Origin: Phycisphaerae bacterium | Lineage (GTDB): Bacteria; Planctomycetota; Phycisphaerae; Phycisphaerales; UBA1924 | DNA length: 64,000 nucleotides | Reading direction: 5' to 3' | NCBI GenBank assembly: GCA_016873295.1 | Contig: VGXM01000001.1 | Coordinates: forward strand, 124,001-188,000 | Shown: positions 17,539 through 26,489 of the stretch, piece after piece | Numbering within the stretch: position 1 is the first letter of the stretch | Layout of the letters: each line of letters opens with the position of its first letter | Notes under the pieces: generated by a model | Database searches by the model: none | Seen by the model: only the letters and a program-made list of their open reading frames with translations | Told to the model about the DNA's origin: nothing | Position numbers and translations under genes: made by a program

Positions 17539-18828
17539 ATGACGCCCCCTTCCCGCCGACACCTCCGGATCGTCGTTACCGGCATGGGCGCGGTGACCAA
17601 CCTCGGGCTCGAGGCCGAGTCGACGTGGTCGGGCATGCGCGAGGGGCGTTCGGGCATCAGCCCGTTCGAGGGCGAGGCGTTCAGCAAGTACGACGGGCAC
17701 TGGGCCGTCAGGATCGCCGGGCAGTGCAAGGGCTTCGACGCGGTCAGGCACGCGGGGATCGACCCCCGCGAAGTCAAGCGGATGGACCGCTTCTGCCACC
17801 TGGGGCTGGCGGCGGCGGGGCAGGCCTTCAAGGCGTCCGGGATCGACTTTTCGCGGCTGGACATGGACCGCGCGGGGGTGGTGGTGGGGTCGGGCGTGGG
17901 CGGGATCATGACGATCGAGGAAGGCACGCAGACGATGGCGGAGCGCGGCCCGGAGCGCCTGAGCCCCTTCACCGTTCCCCGCCTCATGGTCAACGCCACC
18001 ACGGGGATGATCTCGATCCGCTACGGGCTGCGCGGCCCGGCCGGGGCCCACGCCACCGCCTGCGCCTCGTCGGGGCACGCCCTCGCCGACGCCATGCACA
18101 TCCTGCGCCGGGGCGAGGCGGACGTGGTGATCGCGGGCGGGTCCGAGGCCGCCGTGTCCCCCCTGTGCGTCGGCGCCTTCATGACCATGCGGGCCCTCTC
18201 GACGCGGAACGACGAGCCACAGAAGGCCAGCCGCCCGTTCGACGCGGGGCGCGACGGGTTCGTGCTCTCCGAGGGCGCCGCGATGTTCGTGCTCGAGACC
18301 GAGGATCACGCCCGCCGACGCGGTGCAACGGTCCTCGCCGAGCTGGTCGGGGCGGGGAACAGCTCCGACGCGTCGCACATCACGGCCCCGGACGCGGCGG
18401 GCCAGGGCGCCGCCCGGAGCATGAAGTGCGCCCTCCGCGACGCCGGCCTCAACCCCGGCGACATCGACTACATCAACGCACACGGGACCAGCACCCCGCT
18501 GGGCGATCGGGCCGAGGTCGCCGCCGTGCTGGGCCTCTTCGGCGACCACGCCCGCAAGTCGGCGGGCGGCAAGCTCATGATGAGCAGCACCAAGAGCATG
18601 CACGGGCATTGCCTGGGGGCGTCGGGGGCGGTCGAGCTGATCGCCTGCGTGCACGCCGTCCGCGACGGCGTCATCCCGCCCACGATCAACCTCGACCATC
18701 CCGAGCCCGAGTTCGACATGGACCTGGTCCCCCACCACGCCCGCGAACGCCGCATCCGCTACGCCATGAACAACACGTTCGGCTTCGGCGGGCACAACGT
18801 CACGCTCCTGGTCGGGCGATACGAGTAG
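17539..18828 (+). CDS. fabF: Beta-ketoacyl-ACP synthase II
   Basis: 429 residues. It elongates acyl-ACP by decarboxylative condensation with malonyl-ACP. The active-site Cys is in ATACASSGHALADA, the two catalytic His in INAHGTSTPLGD and in STKSMHGHCLGASGA, and the C-terminal NNTFGFGGHN loop is present. The second-His block reads MHGH where most enzymes have MTGH. It is the second gene of the acpP-fabF unit. Confidence 0.96.
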   Translation: MTPPSRRHLRIVVTGMGAVTNLGLEAESTWSGMREGRSGISPFEGEAFSKYDGHWAVRIAGQCKGFDAVRHAGIDPREVKRMDRFCHLGLAAAGQAFKASGIDFSRLDMDRAGVVVGSGVGGIMTIEEGTQTMAERGPERLSPFTVPRLMVNATTGMISIRYGLRGPAGAHATACASSGHALADAMHILRRGEADVVIAGGSEAAVSPLCVGAFMTMRALSTRNDEPQKASRPFDAGRDGFVLSEGAAMFVLETEDHARRRGATVLAELVGAGNSSDASHITAPDAAGQGAARSMKCALRDAGLNPGDIDYINAHGTSTPLGDRAEVAAVLGLFGDHARKSAGGKLMMSSTKSMHGHCLGASGAVELIACVHAVRDGVIPPTINLDHPEPEFDMDLVPHHARERRIRYAMNNTFGFGGHNVTLLVGRYE

Positions 18829-18912
18829 GGCGGGCCCGTCCGTCGGCTCCGGTTGGCACGATGGTTGCGGATCCGCTCAAGGCGTCGTCGTCGCGCGCCG
18901 AGAGGGAGGAGC

Positions 18913-19266
18913 ATGTCCGAGCGCCAAGCCAGCACCATGCCCAGCGTCATGCGGCTCCACGTGCCCGTGATCGTCCAGCTCGCCTCACGCTCGATGCGGG
19001 TCGGCGAGGTTCTGCGGCTGGCCCCCGGCACCATCGTGGAGCTCCCCAAGAGCGCCGACACCGAACTCGAGCTGTTCGTGAACAACCGCCCGATCGGCTG
19101 CGGCCGCGCCGTGAAGGTTGGGGAGAAGTTCGGGATTCGATTGTCGTTCCTCGGTGACGTGGCGGAGCGGCTCAAGGCCGTCGCCGCCGGGGGAGGCTCG
19201 GGAGGGACTGGGGTTGTCCCCGATTCGCCGGAGGCCTTGGCCGACCGGCTGCTGGCCGGGCGATAG
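18913..19266 (+). CDS. FliN/SpoA-domain protein (lone)
   Basis: 117 residues; the ATG at 18913 follows an AGGGAGGA Shine-Dalgarno. The sequence MPSVMRLHVPVIVQLASRSMRVG...ILRLAPGTIVEL-type core with KSADTELELFVNNRPIGCGRAVKVGEKFGIRL matches the SpoA fold of FliN, FliM C-terminus and type III secretion C-ring proteins. A Gly-rich linker and short acidic tail follow. No other flagellar or secretion gene is in the window, so a C-ring role cannot be confirmed from context. Confidence 0.8.
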   Translation: MSERQASTMPSVMRLHVPVIVQLASRSMRVGEVLRLAPGTIVELPKSADTELELFVNNRPIGCGRAVKVGEKFGIRLSFLGDVAERLKAVAAGGGSGGTGVVPDSPEALADRLLAGR

Positions 19267-19425
19267 GGTTGGGGTGGGGCGACCGGGCACGGGGGCGGCT
19301 GGTGGGGTGCGAGAAGCGGCCCCCGGATGCGCACCGGGCGGCGGATTGTGCCGATAGCGGCAGGAGCGGCCGAAGCCCCGCGGATCGACGTCCGCCTTGA
19401 GGGGCCGACGGAGTGTGCCCGACCC

Positions 19426-21480
19426 ATGCCCAGAGACATCCCCGTCGGCAACGGAAGCCTGCTGATCACGTTCGACCGGCACTACCGGATCCGGGACCTG
19501 TACTACCCCTGGGTGGGGCGGTACAACCACACCGACGGGTGCGTGCAGCGGTTCGGCGTGTGGGTGGACGGGCAGTTCGCGTGGATCGAGCACGACTCCT
19601 GGCGCCGCGAGCTGCGCTACAAGCCCGACACGCTGGTGACGGACGTGCGCCTGGTCAACGACGCCCTTGGGCTTGAGCTCCACTGCGAGGACGCGGTGGA
19701 CTTCCACGAGACGGTGTACCTGCGGCGGACGCTTGTGCGCAACCTGTTGCCGCGCGAGCGCGACGTGCGCCTGTTCATGCACTGGGACCTCTCGATCAAC
19801 GGGTCGGCGGTGGGCGACACGGCCAACTACGACCCCGCCTCCTCCGCCGTCGTCATCTACAAGGACGACGTGTACTTCATGTTCAGCGCCTGCGACTCGA
19901 ACAAGTGCGGGATCGACAACTGGGCCATCGGGACCAAGCGGTTGGGCGGCGCCGAGGGGACCTGGCGCGACGCCGAGGACGGGCACCTGGGGCGCAACGC
20001 CATCAGCCAGGGGTCGGTGGACGCCACGGTGGGGTTCAACGTGCAGCTCCCGCCCGGGGGCGAGGGGTACGTGACGTCGTGGCTGGCGTGCGGGCGTTCG
20101 TACAAGGAGGTCAAGCAGCTCACGCGACGGCTCTTCGAGACCGGGCCCGACCGCTACCTCTCGCGCACGGAGGCGTACTGGCGGCTGTGGGCCCGCAAGG
20201 AGCCCTTCGACTTCTCGATGCTGCCGGACCCGGTGGCCGATCTGTTCTACCGCAGCCAGCTCGTGCTGCGCACGCAGATCGACGCGGGCGGGGCGATCAT
20301 CGCGGCCAACGACTCGGACATCACGCAGTTCGGCGGCGACCACTACAGCTACTGCTGGATGCGCGACGGGGCCCTGGTGACCTACGCGCTCATCCTCGCC
20401 GGGCAGAGCGAGCTGTCGCGCAGCTTCTTCAAGTACGCCCACAGGTCGCTGGGCGACAACCCCTGCTTCCTGCACAAGTACACGCCCACGGGGGAGCTGG
20501 CCAGCAGTTGGCACCCCTGGATGCTCGAGGGGCAGCGGATCCTGCCCATCCAGCAGGACGAGACGAGCCTGGTGGTGTGGGCCCTGCGCAAGCACTTCCA
20601 GGCCTACCGGGACGTGGAGTTCATCAAGCCGCTGTACCACCCGCTGATCATCCGGCCCGCGCAGTGGATCCTGGAGTACCGCGACGCCAACGGGCTGCCG
20701 CGGCCCTCGTGGGACCTGTGGGAGGAGCGGCGCGGCGTGCACCTGTTCACGGTGGGGGCCACGATCGGGGCCCTCGCCGCCGCCGCCGGCTTCGCCTCGG
20801 AGTTCGGCGACGCGGACCGGGCCCGCCAGTTCCGCGAGGGCGCCCAGGAGATGCGCGAGGCGATGCTGCGGCACATGTGGAGCCCGGAGAAGCGGCGGTT
20901 CGCGCGGATGGCGGTGCCCCAGCCCGACGGCACGTACGCCCTGGACCTGACCGCCGACAGCGCCAACTTCGCGGTCTTCGCCTTCGGCGCGCTCCCCGTC
21001 GACGATCCGTGCGTGCGGGCCGAGATGGAGCGCCTGCGCCAGGCCCTGTGGGTCAAGACCGACGTGGGGGGGTGCGCCCGCTACGAGCGCGACTACTACC
21101 ACCAGGTGGAGCGCGACCGCGTCGACGTGGTGCCGGGCAACCCCTGGGTGATCTGCACGCTCTGGCAGGCCCAGTACCTGATCGCCCGCGCGACCACGCT
21201 CGACGAGCTGGGCGAGGCGGTGCCCCTGCTGGAGTGGTGCGTCCGGCGGGCCGAGGCCTCGGGCACGCTCGCCGAGCAGTTCAATCCCTACTCGGGCGCC
21301 CCCATCAGCGTGAGCCCGCTCACCTGGAGCCACGCGACGTTCGTCATCGCCTGCATCGAGTACCTGCTCAAGCACCGCGACCTGTCCGCCCGCGAGGCGA
21401 CGGGGGCCGCACCACCCGCGCACGTCGGAGGCCTGGCGGCGGAGGCGATCCGCCTCTGGCAGGGCGGGAACCAGGCTTGA
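19426..21480 (+). CDS. GH15-type glycoside hydrolase (glucoamylase-like)
   Basis: 684 residues, no signal peptide. An N-terminal beta-sandwich domain (about 1-270) precedes an (alpha/alpha)6 barrel, the layout of prokaryotic GH15 glucoamylases and trehalases. In the barrel, QFGGDHYSYCWMRDGAL lies at the substrate site, WDLWEERRGVHLFTVG supplies the candidate general acid Glu, and AEQFNPYSGAP the general base Glu. It should release glucose from alpha-glucan ends inside the cell. Start at 19426 (MPRDIPVGNG) is where homology begins; an in-frame start at 19327 is less likely. Confidence 0.92.
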   Translation: MPRDIPVGNGSLLITFDRHYRIRDLYYPWVGRYNHTDGCVQRFGVWVDGQFAWIEHDSWRRELRYKPDTLVTDVRLVNDALGLELHCEDAVDFHETVYLRRTLVRNLLPRERDVRLFMHWDLSINGSAVGDTANYDPASSAVVIYKDDVYFMFSACDSNKCGIDNWAIGTKRLGGAEGTWRDAEDGHLGRNAISQGSVDATVGFNVQLPPGGEGYVTSWLACGRSYKEVKQLTRRLFETGPDRYLSRTEAYWRLWARKEPFDFSMLPDPVADLFYRSQLVLRTQIDAGGAIIAANDSDITQFGGDHYSYCWMRDGALVTYALILAGQSELSRSFFKYAHRSLGDNPCFLHKYTPTGELASSWHPWMLEGQRILPIQQDETSLVVWALRKHFQAYRDVEFIKPLYHPLIIRPAQWILEYRDANGLPRPSWDLWEERRGVHLFTVGATIGALAAAAGFASEFGDADRARQFREGAQEMREAMLRHMWSPEKRRFARMAVPQPDGTYALDLTADSANFAVFAFGALPVDDPCVRAEMERLRQALWVKTDVGGCARYERDYYHQVERDRVDVVPGNPWVICTLWQAQYLIARATTLDELGEAVPLLEWCVRRAEASGTLAEQFNPYSGAPISVSPLTWSHATFVIACIEYLLKHRDLSAREATGAAPPAHVGGLAAEAIRLWQGGNQA

Positions 21481-21502
21481 GTCCGGGCGGGCGGACCGGC
21501 GC

Positions 21503-22408
21503 CTAGCGGCGCACGGCGACGAGGTCGTACACCGCGGGCACGACCGCGAAGGTGTTGGCGTCGGCGCACGCCTGCTCCCACATGCGGAAGAACTCGTCGC
21601 GTTCGGCGGCGGTGATGAACCCCATCGCCTCCAGGCGGGGGACGAAGCTCCGCCACCACGTGTCGGGCCAGGCCCAGAGCGTGGTCCCGGGGCGGGCCAG
21701 GCGCTGGTGGACCGACATGTGCTCGATCCGGAACCCGTGCCGCGCGAACATGCCGGGCAGTTCGGCGACAATGTCGGGATTGCCGCCGTGGGAGCGCCAC
21801 GAATCGGCGGTGGCCCTGACCACGCGCTCGTAGATGGCGCGGCGCGGGGCCAGGCACATCGCGTGGTAGTTGAAGTAGTCCTGCACGAGGACCGCCCCGC
21901 CCGGCCTGACCACCCGCGCCAGCCCGCGCATCAGACCCTCCGGGTCCTTCAGGAAGCAGAACACCCAGCGGGCGTAGGCGAAGTCGACGCCCTGCGAGGG
22001 AACGTCCTCGGCGCCGTCGAGCCGCTGGGCGTCGGCCAGGAGCACATCGATGTTGTTCAGCCCGCGGGCCCGGGCCATCTGCGAGAGGTAGCGCAGGAAG
22101 CGGTCCGACTCGTCCAGGGCGATCACGCGCCCCGGCCCCGCCGGGCCCACCGCGGGCCCGACAATCATCGCCAGGTCCAGGGCCGCGTACCCGGGCCCGC
22201 ACCCCACGTCGAGCACGGTGTGCCCGGGGCGCACGCCCGCCCGCTCCCACAGGGCGTGGGTCGCGGCGGACCAGAGGCGGTGCTGGAGCCCCAGCCGCGC
22301 CGTCTCCTGGGCATCGGTCCCGAGCACGTATTCGCGCTCGTCGTGCGCGCCCGAGGGGGTCAGCGACGAGGGCGTAGGGGGCGGGGCTGGAGAGGCGGCG
22401 GCGGCCAT
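21503..22408 (-). CDS. SAM-dependent class I methyltransferase
   Basis: 301 residues. Motif I is VLDVGCGPGYAALDLA, motif II-like RVIALDESDRFL, motif III LLADAQRL, and VDFAYARWVFCFLKDP with the post-motif VVRPGGAVLVQDYFNY complete a UbiE/small-molecule-type fold. The N-terminus (first 25 residues) is Pro/Ala-rich and disordered. Substrate not deducible. A TAGCCT box eight bases before the ATG supports both start and leaderless expression. It is convergent with the GH15 gene and divergent from the MFS gene. Confidence 0.88.
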   Translation of the reverse strand: MAAAASPAPPPTPSSLTPSGAHDEREYVLGTDAQETARLGLQHRLWSAATHALWERAGVRPGHTVLDVGCGPGYAALDLAMIVGPAVGPAGPGRVIALDESDRFLRYLSQMARARGLNNIDVLLADAQRLDGAEDVPSQGVDFAYARWVFCFLKDPEGLMRGLARVVRPGGAVLVQDYFNYHAMCLAPRRAIYERVVRATADSWRSHGGNPDIVAELPGMFARHGFRIEHMSVHQRLARPGTTLWAWPDTWWRSFVPRLEAMGFITAAERDEFFRMWEQACADANTFAVVPAVYDLVAVRR

Positions 22409-22416
22409 GGACTCAA

Positions 22417-22422
22417 AGGCTA
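22417..22422 (-). promoter_or_regulatory. -10 box of the methyltransferase gene
   Basis: TAGCCT on the minus strand, eight bases before the ATG at 22408. Confidence 0.45.
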
Positions 22423-22564
22423 GGGGCGACTCGGCACCCTGTCGTTCGGGCCGAGCCCGTGATCGGTTCCATCGGATCGATGGAGGGGCGATTCTCGCGG
22501 ATCCGCCCGCCCGATGCATATTCGCCCGGGTGGTCCCGGGCGCGCCGGGGGCAGACCCTCCACC

Positions 22565-23950
22565 GTGCACTGGGCCGATCCCCTGGTCATCCCCGCGCGC
22601 CTGATCCGTCGGGCGTTTGTCTCCTTCCACCCCGGGGCGATGCCCGTGCTGGCCCGGGGAAGCTACCGGATCGAGGCGGCCACGGTGTTCTTCTTCGCCG
22701 TGACGCTCGCCGCCATCGAGGGCTCGTTCGTCGGCGTCTTCGCCAAGCGCTCCTTCTCGGACGAGGTGGACCCCGTTCATCTGAACCTGGTGGTGGCGCT
22801 CCTGACCGCGGCGCCGGAGATCGCCAACATCGTCAGCTTCGTGTGGGTCGCGGTGGCCCACGGCCGCCCCAAGGTCCCCCTCGTCAACACGCTGCAGGTC
22901 GTGACCGTGCTGCTGGTGGGGGCCCTGGCGCTGGTGAACCGCGACGGCGTGGGGCTGATCCTCTTCGCCTCGCTCATCGTGCTGGCGCGGCTCGCCTGGT
23001 CGGGGATCATCACCATCCGCCCCACGATCTGGCGGGCCAACTACCCCCGCACCGAGCGGGCCCGCATCATCGGCAAGTACTCGACGATCCAGGTGCTGGT
23101 CGTGGCGCTGGTGGGGCTGGGCCTCGGCGCCGCCCTCGACGCCGACCGCGACAGTTACCGCTGGTTCTTCCCCGCCGCCGCGTGCGTGGGGATCCTCGCG
23201 GCCCTGGCGACGGCGCGGCTCCGGGTGCGGGGGCACCGAGCCCTGCTGCGCGCCGAGCACGCCGACGATGTGGACGGCAAGGCTGGGTCGCCCTGGCGCG
23301 GTCCGGGCCTGGTCTTCCGCGTGCTGCGGCGCGACCGCTGGTTCGCGCGCTTCATGCTCTGGATGTTCGTGCTGGGCTTCGGCAACATCATGCTGACGCC
23401 CATGGTCGTGATCGCGACGCAGGACGCCTTCCGGCTGGGCTATGTCCAGAGCCTGACGATCACGACGGCGATCCCCATGCTGCTCATGCCCATCACCATC
23501 CCGCTCTGGGCCCGGTTCCTCGACCGCGCCCACGTCGTCAAGTTCCGCTCCGTCCACAGCTGGTCGTTCACGCTGGCCACCGGCATCTTCATGCTGGCCC
23601 TGCTCCTGCACGCCCCGTGGCTCATGTACGCCGGGTCGGCGCTGCTGGCGGTGGGGTTCGGCGGGGGCACGCTCGCCTGGAACCTCGGGCACAACGACTT
23701 TGCGCCCCCGGCCCAGACCAGCCAGTACATGGCCACGCACGTGACGCTCAACGGCGTGCGCGCGCTCGTCGCCCCTTTCGTCTCCGTCACGCTCTACAAC
23801 CTGCTCTACTCGGCGGGGCTGGGCACCGCCGCCGCCGCGTGGGTCGTCGCCCTGAGCCTCGTCTTCTGCATCGTGGGGTCGCTGGGCTTCGTGTGGCTCC
23901 GGCGCGACATGGCCCACATGCTCGAGGGCGGCGTCAAGCGCACGCCCTGA
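22565..23950 (+). CDS. Major facilitator superfamily transporter
   Basis: 461 residues from the GTG at 22565; an ATG at 22514 would add 17 residues. About twelve membrane segments with a long central loop (around residues 235-265) typical of MFS. An Arg-rich conserved loop (RANYPRTERARIIGKYS) resembles the MFS motif between TM4 and TM5 seen in sugar- or drug-type members. No substrate can be assigned. It converges on the Hsp20 gene, with a GC-rich hairpin in the 60-base gap. Confidence 0.88.
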   Translation: MHWADPLVIPARLIRRAFVSFHPGAMPVLARGSYRIEAATVFFFAVTLAAIEGSFVGVFAKRSFSDEVDPVHLNLVVALLTAAPEIANIVSFVWVAVAHGRPKVPLVNTLQVVTVLLVGALALVNRDGVGLILFASLIVLARLAWSGIITIRPTIWRANYPRTERARIIGKYSTIQVLVVALVGLGLGAALDADRDSYRWFFPAAACVGILAALATARLRVRGHRALLRAEHADDVDGKAGSPWRGPGLVFRVLRRDRWFARFMLWMFVLGFGNIMLTPMVVIATQDAFRLGYVQSLTITTAIPMLLMPITIPLWARFLDRAHVVKFRSVHSWSFTLATGIFMLALLLHAPWLMYAGSALLAVGFGGGTLAWNLGHNDFAPPAQTSQYMATHVTLNGVRALVAPFVSVTLYNLLYSAGLGTAAAAWVVALSLVFCIVGSLGFVWLRRDMAHMLEGGVKRTP

Positions 23951-23958
23951 GGACGAAC

Positions 23959-23984
23959 CGCCCGGGGGATCGGCCCCCCGGGCG
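23959..23984. terminator. GC hairpin between convergent genes
   Basis: CGCCCGGGGG (23959-23968) pairs perfectly with CCCCCGGGCG (23975-23984). There is no T run on either side, so it may act as a transcription barrier for both the MFS and Hsp20 genes instead of as a classic terminator. Confidence 0.5.
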
Positions 23985-24010
23985 CGTCCGGACCCCGGAA
24001 GCGGGGACGA

Positions 24011-24448
24011 TCAGCCGATGCGGACCTTCGTGCCCTGCGCCTTGAGCATCTTGGGCAGGCGGAGGGTCAGCACGCCGTCCTTGAGCTCGGCCTTGGTGTC
24101 CGACTCGGCCACGCTCGCCGGCAGGGCGATGCGGCGCGAGACGGAAGACATGCGGCGTTCCTTGCGGTAGAAGCGCTCGTTCTTGGTCTCGTGCTCCTCG
24201 CCGCGCTGGGCCGTGATCGAGAGCACGCCGTCGTGCACCTCAACCTCGACATCCTCCTTGCGGAACCCCGGGAGCGAGGCCCGCACCACCAGGGACTTCT
24301 CGTCCTCGGAGATGTCGAGGGCCAGGTTGCCTTCCTCGAGCGTGGGCACGGCGAGATCGCCCGACATGGGGTCGTTGAAGAACTGGCTGACGAGGCGCCC
24401 GAACGCGGGCATCTCGTTGAACGGATCGCGGCGGATCAGGGTGCTCAT
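24011..24448 (-). CDS. Hsp20-family small heat-shock protein
   Basis: 145 residues. An alpha-crystallin domain (about 45-135) with LALDISEDEKSLVVRASLPGF, VHDGVLSITAQR and a C-terminal LPK followed by GTKVRIG; the usual I-X-I/V anchor is represented by VRI. It holds unfolding proteins in oligomers for later refolding by Hsp70. The start is supported by an AAGGAGGAAG Shine-Dalgarno directly upstream. No CIRCE element was seen upstream. Confidence 0.95.
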   Translation of the reverse strand: MSTLIRRDPFNEMPAFGRLVSQFFNDPMSGDLAVPTLEEGNLALDISEDEKSLVVRASLPGFRKEDVEVEVHDGVLSITAQRGEEHETKNERFYRKERRMSSVSRRIALPASVAESDTKAELKDGVLTLRLPKMLKAQGTKVRIG

Positions 24449-24682
24449 GGCTTCCTCCTTCGCTTCGGTCCGCGAGGGCGGGCTCGCCCCCCGTTGGGCG
24501 GTGCCGCCGTTCGCTCGTCCACGGCAGGATCAGTGGCAACCCGCGTGCCAAGCGCCGCGGGCCGCGGCGCATCGGAGGCGATGCGGTTCGCAACGCGTTG
24601 GCATCCCGAATGGGCTGCCCGGCCCGGGGCGATTGCCAATCTGGCAGGCGCGGTCGTCGTCGGCGGCGGGGCGCGACACCGC

Positions 24683-24688
24683 TAGACT
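24683..24688 (+). promoter_or_regulatory. -10 box of the threonine aldolase gene
   Basis: TAGACT five bases before the ATG at 24694; no Shine-Dalgarno. Confidence 0.5.
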
Positions 24689-24693
24689 CGGAC

Positions 24694-25749
24694 ATGGACG
24701 CCTTGATCGACCTGCGTTCGGACACCGTGACCCGTCCCACGCCCGCGATGCGCCAGGCCATGGCCAACGCCGAGGTCGGCGACAACGTGCTGGGCGACGA
24801 CCCCACCGTGCAGCGGCTGGAGGACCGGATCGCCCAGGTCATGGGCAAGGAAGCCGGGTGCTTCGTGCCCACGGGCACGATGGCCAACCAGACCGCCATC
24901 CGCGCCCAGACCGAGCCCGGCGACGAGATCCTGGCCCACGAGGACAGCCACATCATCCACTACGAGACCGGCGCCCCCGCGGCCCTTTCGGGGTGCATGA
25001 TCCGCCCGCTGCGGGGCCCGCGCGGGCTCATCGACGCCGACCTGGTCGAGGCCATGGTCAGGCCCTGGAGCCAGCACTTCCCGGCGTCGCGGCTTCTCGT
25101 GGTCGAGAACACGCACAACCGCGGCGGGGGGAGCGTCTGGCCCCTCGAGCAGGTTCGGCGCGTCACCGAGGTCGCCCGCAGGCACGGGCTGCGGACGCAC
25201 CTGGACGGGGCCCGCCTCTGGAACGCGTGCGCCGCCACAGGCATCGCGCCCGCCAAGTTCGCCGCCCAGTTCGACACCGTCAGCTGCTGCTTCAGCAAGG
25301 GGCTGGGAGCGCCCGCAGGGTCGGCGGTGTGCGGGACGAAGGAGACCATCGCCCGCGTTCACCGCTTCCGCAAGATGTTCGGCGGGACGATGCGGCAGTC
25401 GGGGATCCTGGCGGCGGCGGCGCTCCACGCGCTCGACCACCACCGCGAGCGGCTGGGGGAGGACCACCGCAACGCGCGCCGACTCGCCGAGCTGCTCGCC
25501 CGCGTGCCGGGCCTGGTCCTCGATGCCGGCGAGGTCGAGACGAACATGGTCTTCTTCGACCTGGGGCCCGACGTGCCCGTGAGCGCGGCCCAGCTCTGCG
25601 ATCGCCTCATGGCCGCGGGTGTGCTGGCGCTCCCGACCGGGCCCCGCCGGGTCCGCACCGTCCTCCACCTCGACGTGTCCGCGTCCATGGTCGAGGAGGC
25701 GGCGCGGCGCATCGCCGCGGCGGTGGCGCGGTCTCCGGCGCCGGGCTAG
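24694..25749 (+). CDS. ltaE: Low-specificity L-threonine aldolase
   Basis: 351 residues. A PLP fold-type I enzyme that cleaves threonine or allo-threonine to glycine and acetaldehyde. Visible family features: IDLRSDTVTRPTPAMR at the N-terminus, GDDPTVQRLE, FVPTGTMANQ, ENTHNRGGGSVWPL, HLDGARLWNA and the PLP Lys in CCFSKGLGAPAGS. A repeat element begins at the first base after its stop codon. Confidence 0.95.
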   Translation: MDALIDLRSDTVTRPTPAMRQAMANAEVGDNVLGDDPTVQRLEDRIAQVMGKEAGCFVPTGTMANQTAIRAQTEPGDEILAHEDSHIIHYETGAPAALSGCMIRPLRGPRGLIDADLVEAMVRPWSQHFPASRLLVVENTHNRGGGSVWPLEQVRRVTEVARRHGLRTHLDGARLWNACAATGIAPAKFAAQFDTVSCCFSKGLGAPAGSAVCGTKETIARVHRFRKMFGGTMRQSGILAAAALHALDHHRERLGEDHRNARRLAELLARVPGLVLDAGEVETNMVFFDLGPDVPVSAAQLCDRLMAAGVLALPTGPRRVRTVLHLDVSASMVEEAARRIAAAVARSPAPG

Positions 25750-25937
25750 TGGCGCTCGTCGGAAGTCCGTGGACGGATGCGCTCCGGGTGCCACGGGTCA
25801 TCGGGCGCTTCGCCCGTGACCCGTGCGGCTGTTCGAGGCCGGTCCGGAGGCCGGCACGGGCGATCCGCAAGGCGGATCGCCCGTGGCACCCGCGGCGTCC
25901 GCCGGCGCCTTGGTGCACGTTCTTCCGACTCGCGCCA
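25750..25937 (+). repeat. MITE-like repeat, copy A (complete, 188 bp)
   Basis: Bounded by imperfect 16-bp terminal inverted repeats (25750-25765 and 25922-25937; two mismatches). Inside are a GTCCGTGGAC palindrome, a CACGGGTCATCGGGCG-type hairpin, and a perfect 14-bp hairpin (CACGGGCGATCCGC with its complement, loop AAG) nested within GGGTGCCACGGG / CCCGTGGCACCC arms. It fills the gap between the convergent ltaE and PilZ genes. No clear target-site duplication is visible. Same family as 55590-55993 and 63856-64000. Confidence 0.8.
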
Positions 25938-25950
25938 GCCCCGGGCGGCG

Positions 25951-26331
25951 CTACACGCCCCGCGACCACAGCCCCGACTGGTTGGCGGCGATGCCGCGGG
26001 CCAGGCGCAAGAGCCTGGCGCGGAGTTCGGGCGTGACGCCGAGGAACTCCACCGCAAGCTCGCCGGCGAGCACCCCGGTCCGGCGCGAGCGCACGACCAG
26101 GGCCTGGAGCTCGACCGCCTCGTCGTCGTCGTTGATCACGAGGGACACCGTGGCGCCGGCGCTGGGATGACGGAAGCTCCCGGTGCCGATCCGCGCTCCG
26201 GAGGCCGACAGGTCCAGCACCGTGCCCAGCGAGCATCGCAGCTCGTCGCACCGGAACCGCCCGTGCCGTCGGCGGTTCGAGGGCGTGTCGCGCGCGTCCG
26301 CGTCGGGCGTCGCCTTGAGGTGTCCCAGCAT
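25951..26331 (-). CDS. PilZ-domain protein (c-di-GMP binding)
   Basis: 126 residues from the ATG at 26331; a GTG at 26370 would add 13 residues. The cyclic-di-GMP motifs are both present: RRRHGRFRCDE (RxxxR class) near residue 22 and DLSASGARIG (D/NxSxxG) near 42. Beta-strands typical of PilZ follow (ATVSLVIN, LVVRSRR, LAVEFLGV). It probably acts as a stand-alone second-messenger receptor; no partner is adjacent. Confidence 0.85.
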   Translation of the reverse strand: MLGHLKATPDADARDTPSNRRRHGRFRCDELRCSLGTVLDLSASGARIGTGSFRHPSAGATVSLVINDDDEAVELQALVVRSRRTGVLAGELAVEFLGVTPELRARLLRLARGIAANQSGLWSRGV

Positions 26332-26489
26332 GCCCCGAAGGTGCGATACCGCCGCGGCCGATGCCACCACCCCGCACGCGCGGGCCGGGGCGGGCGCGTC
26401 ACACTCGGCGTCGGCGGCATGAGCGCGGGCCGTGGCGGGTTATCGGCCCCGCGGGGGCGATGCCGTCGCGCGAGCCCGGGCGTTCCGGG

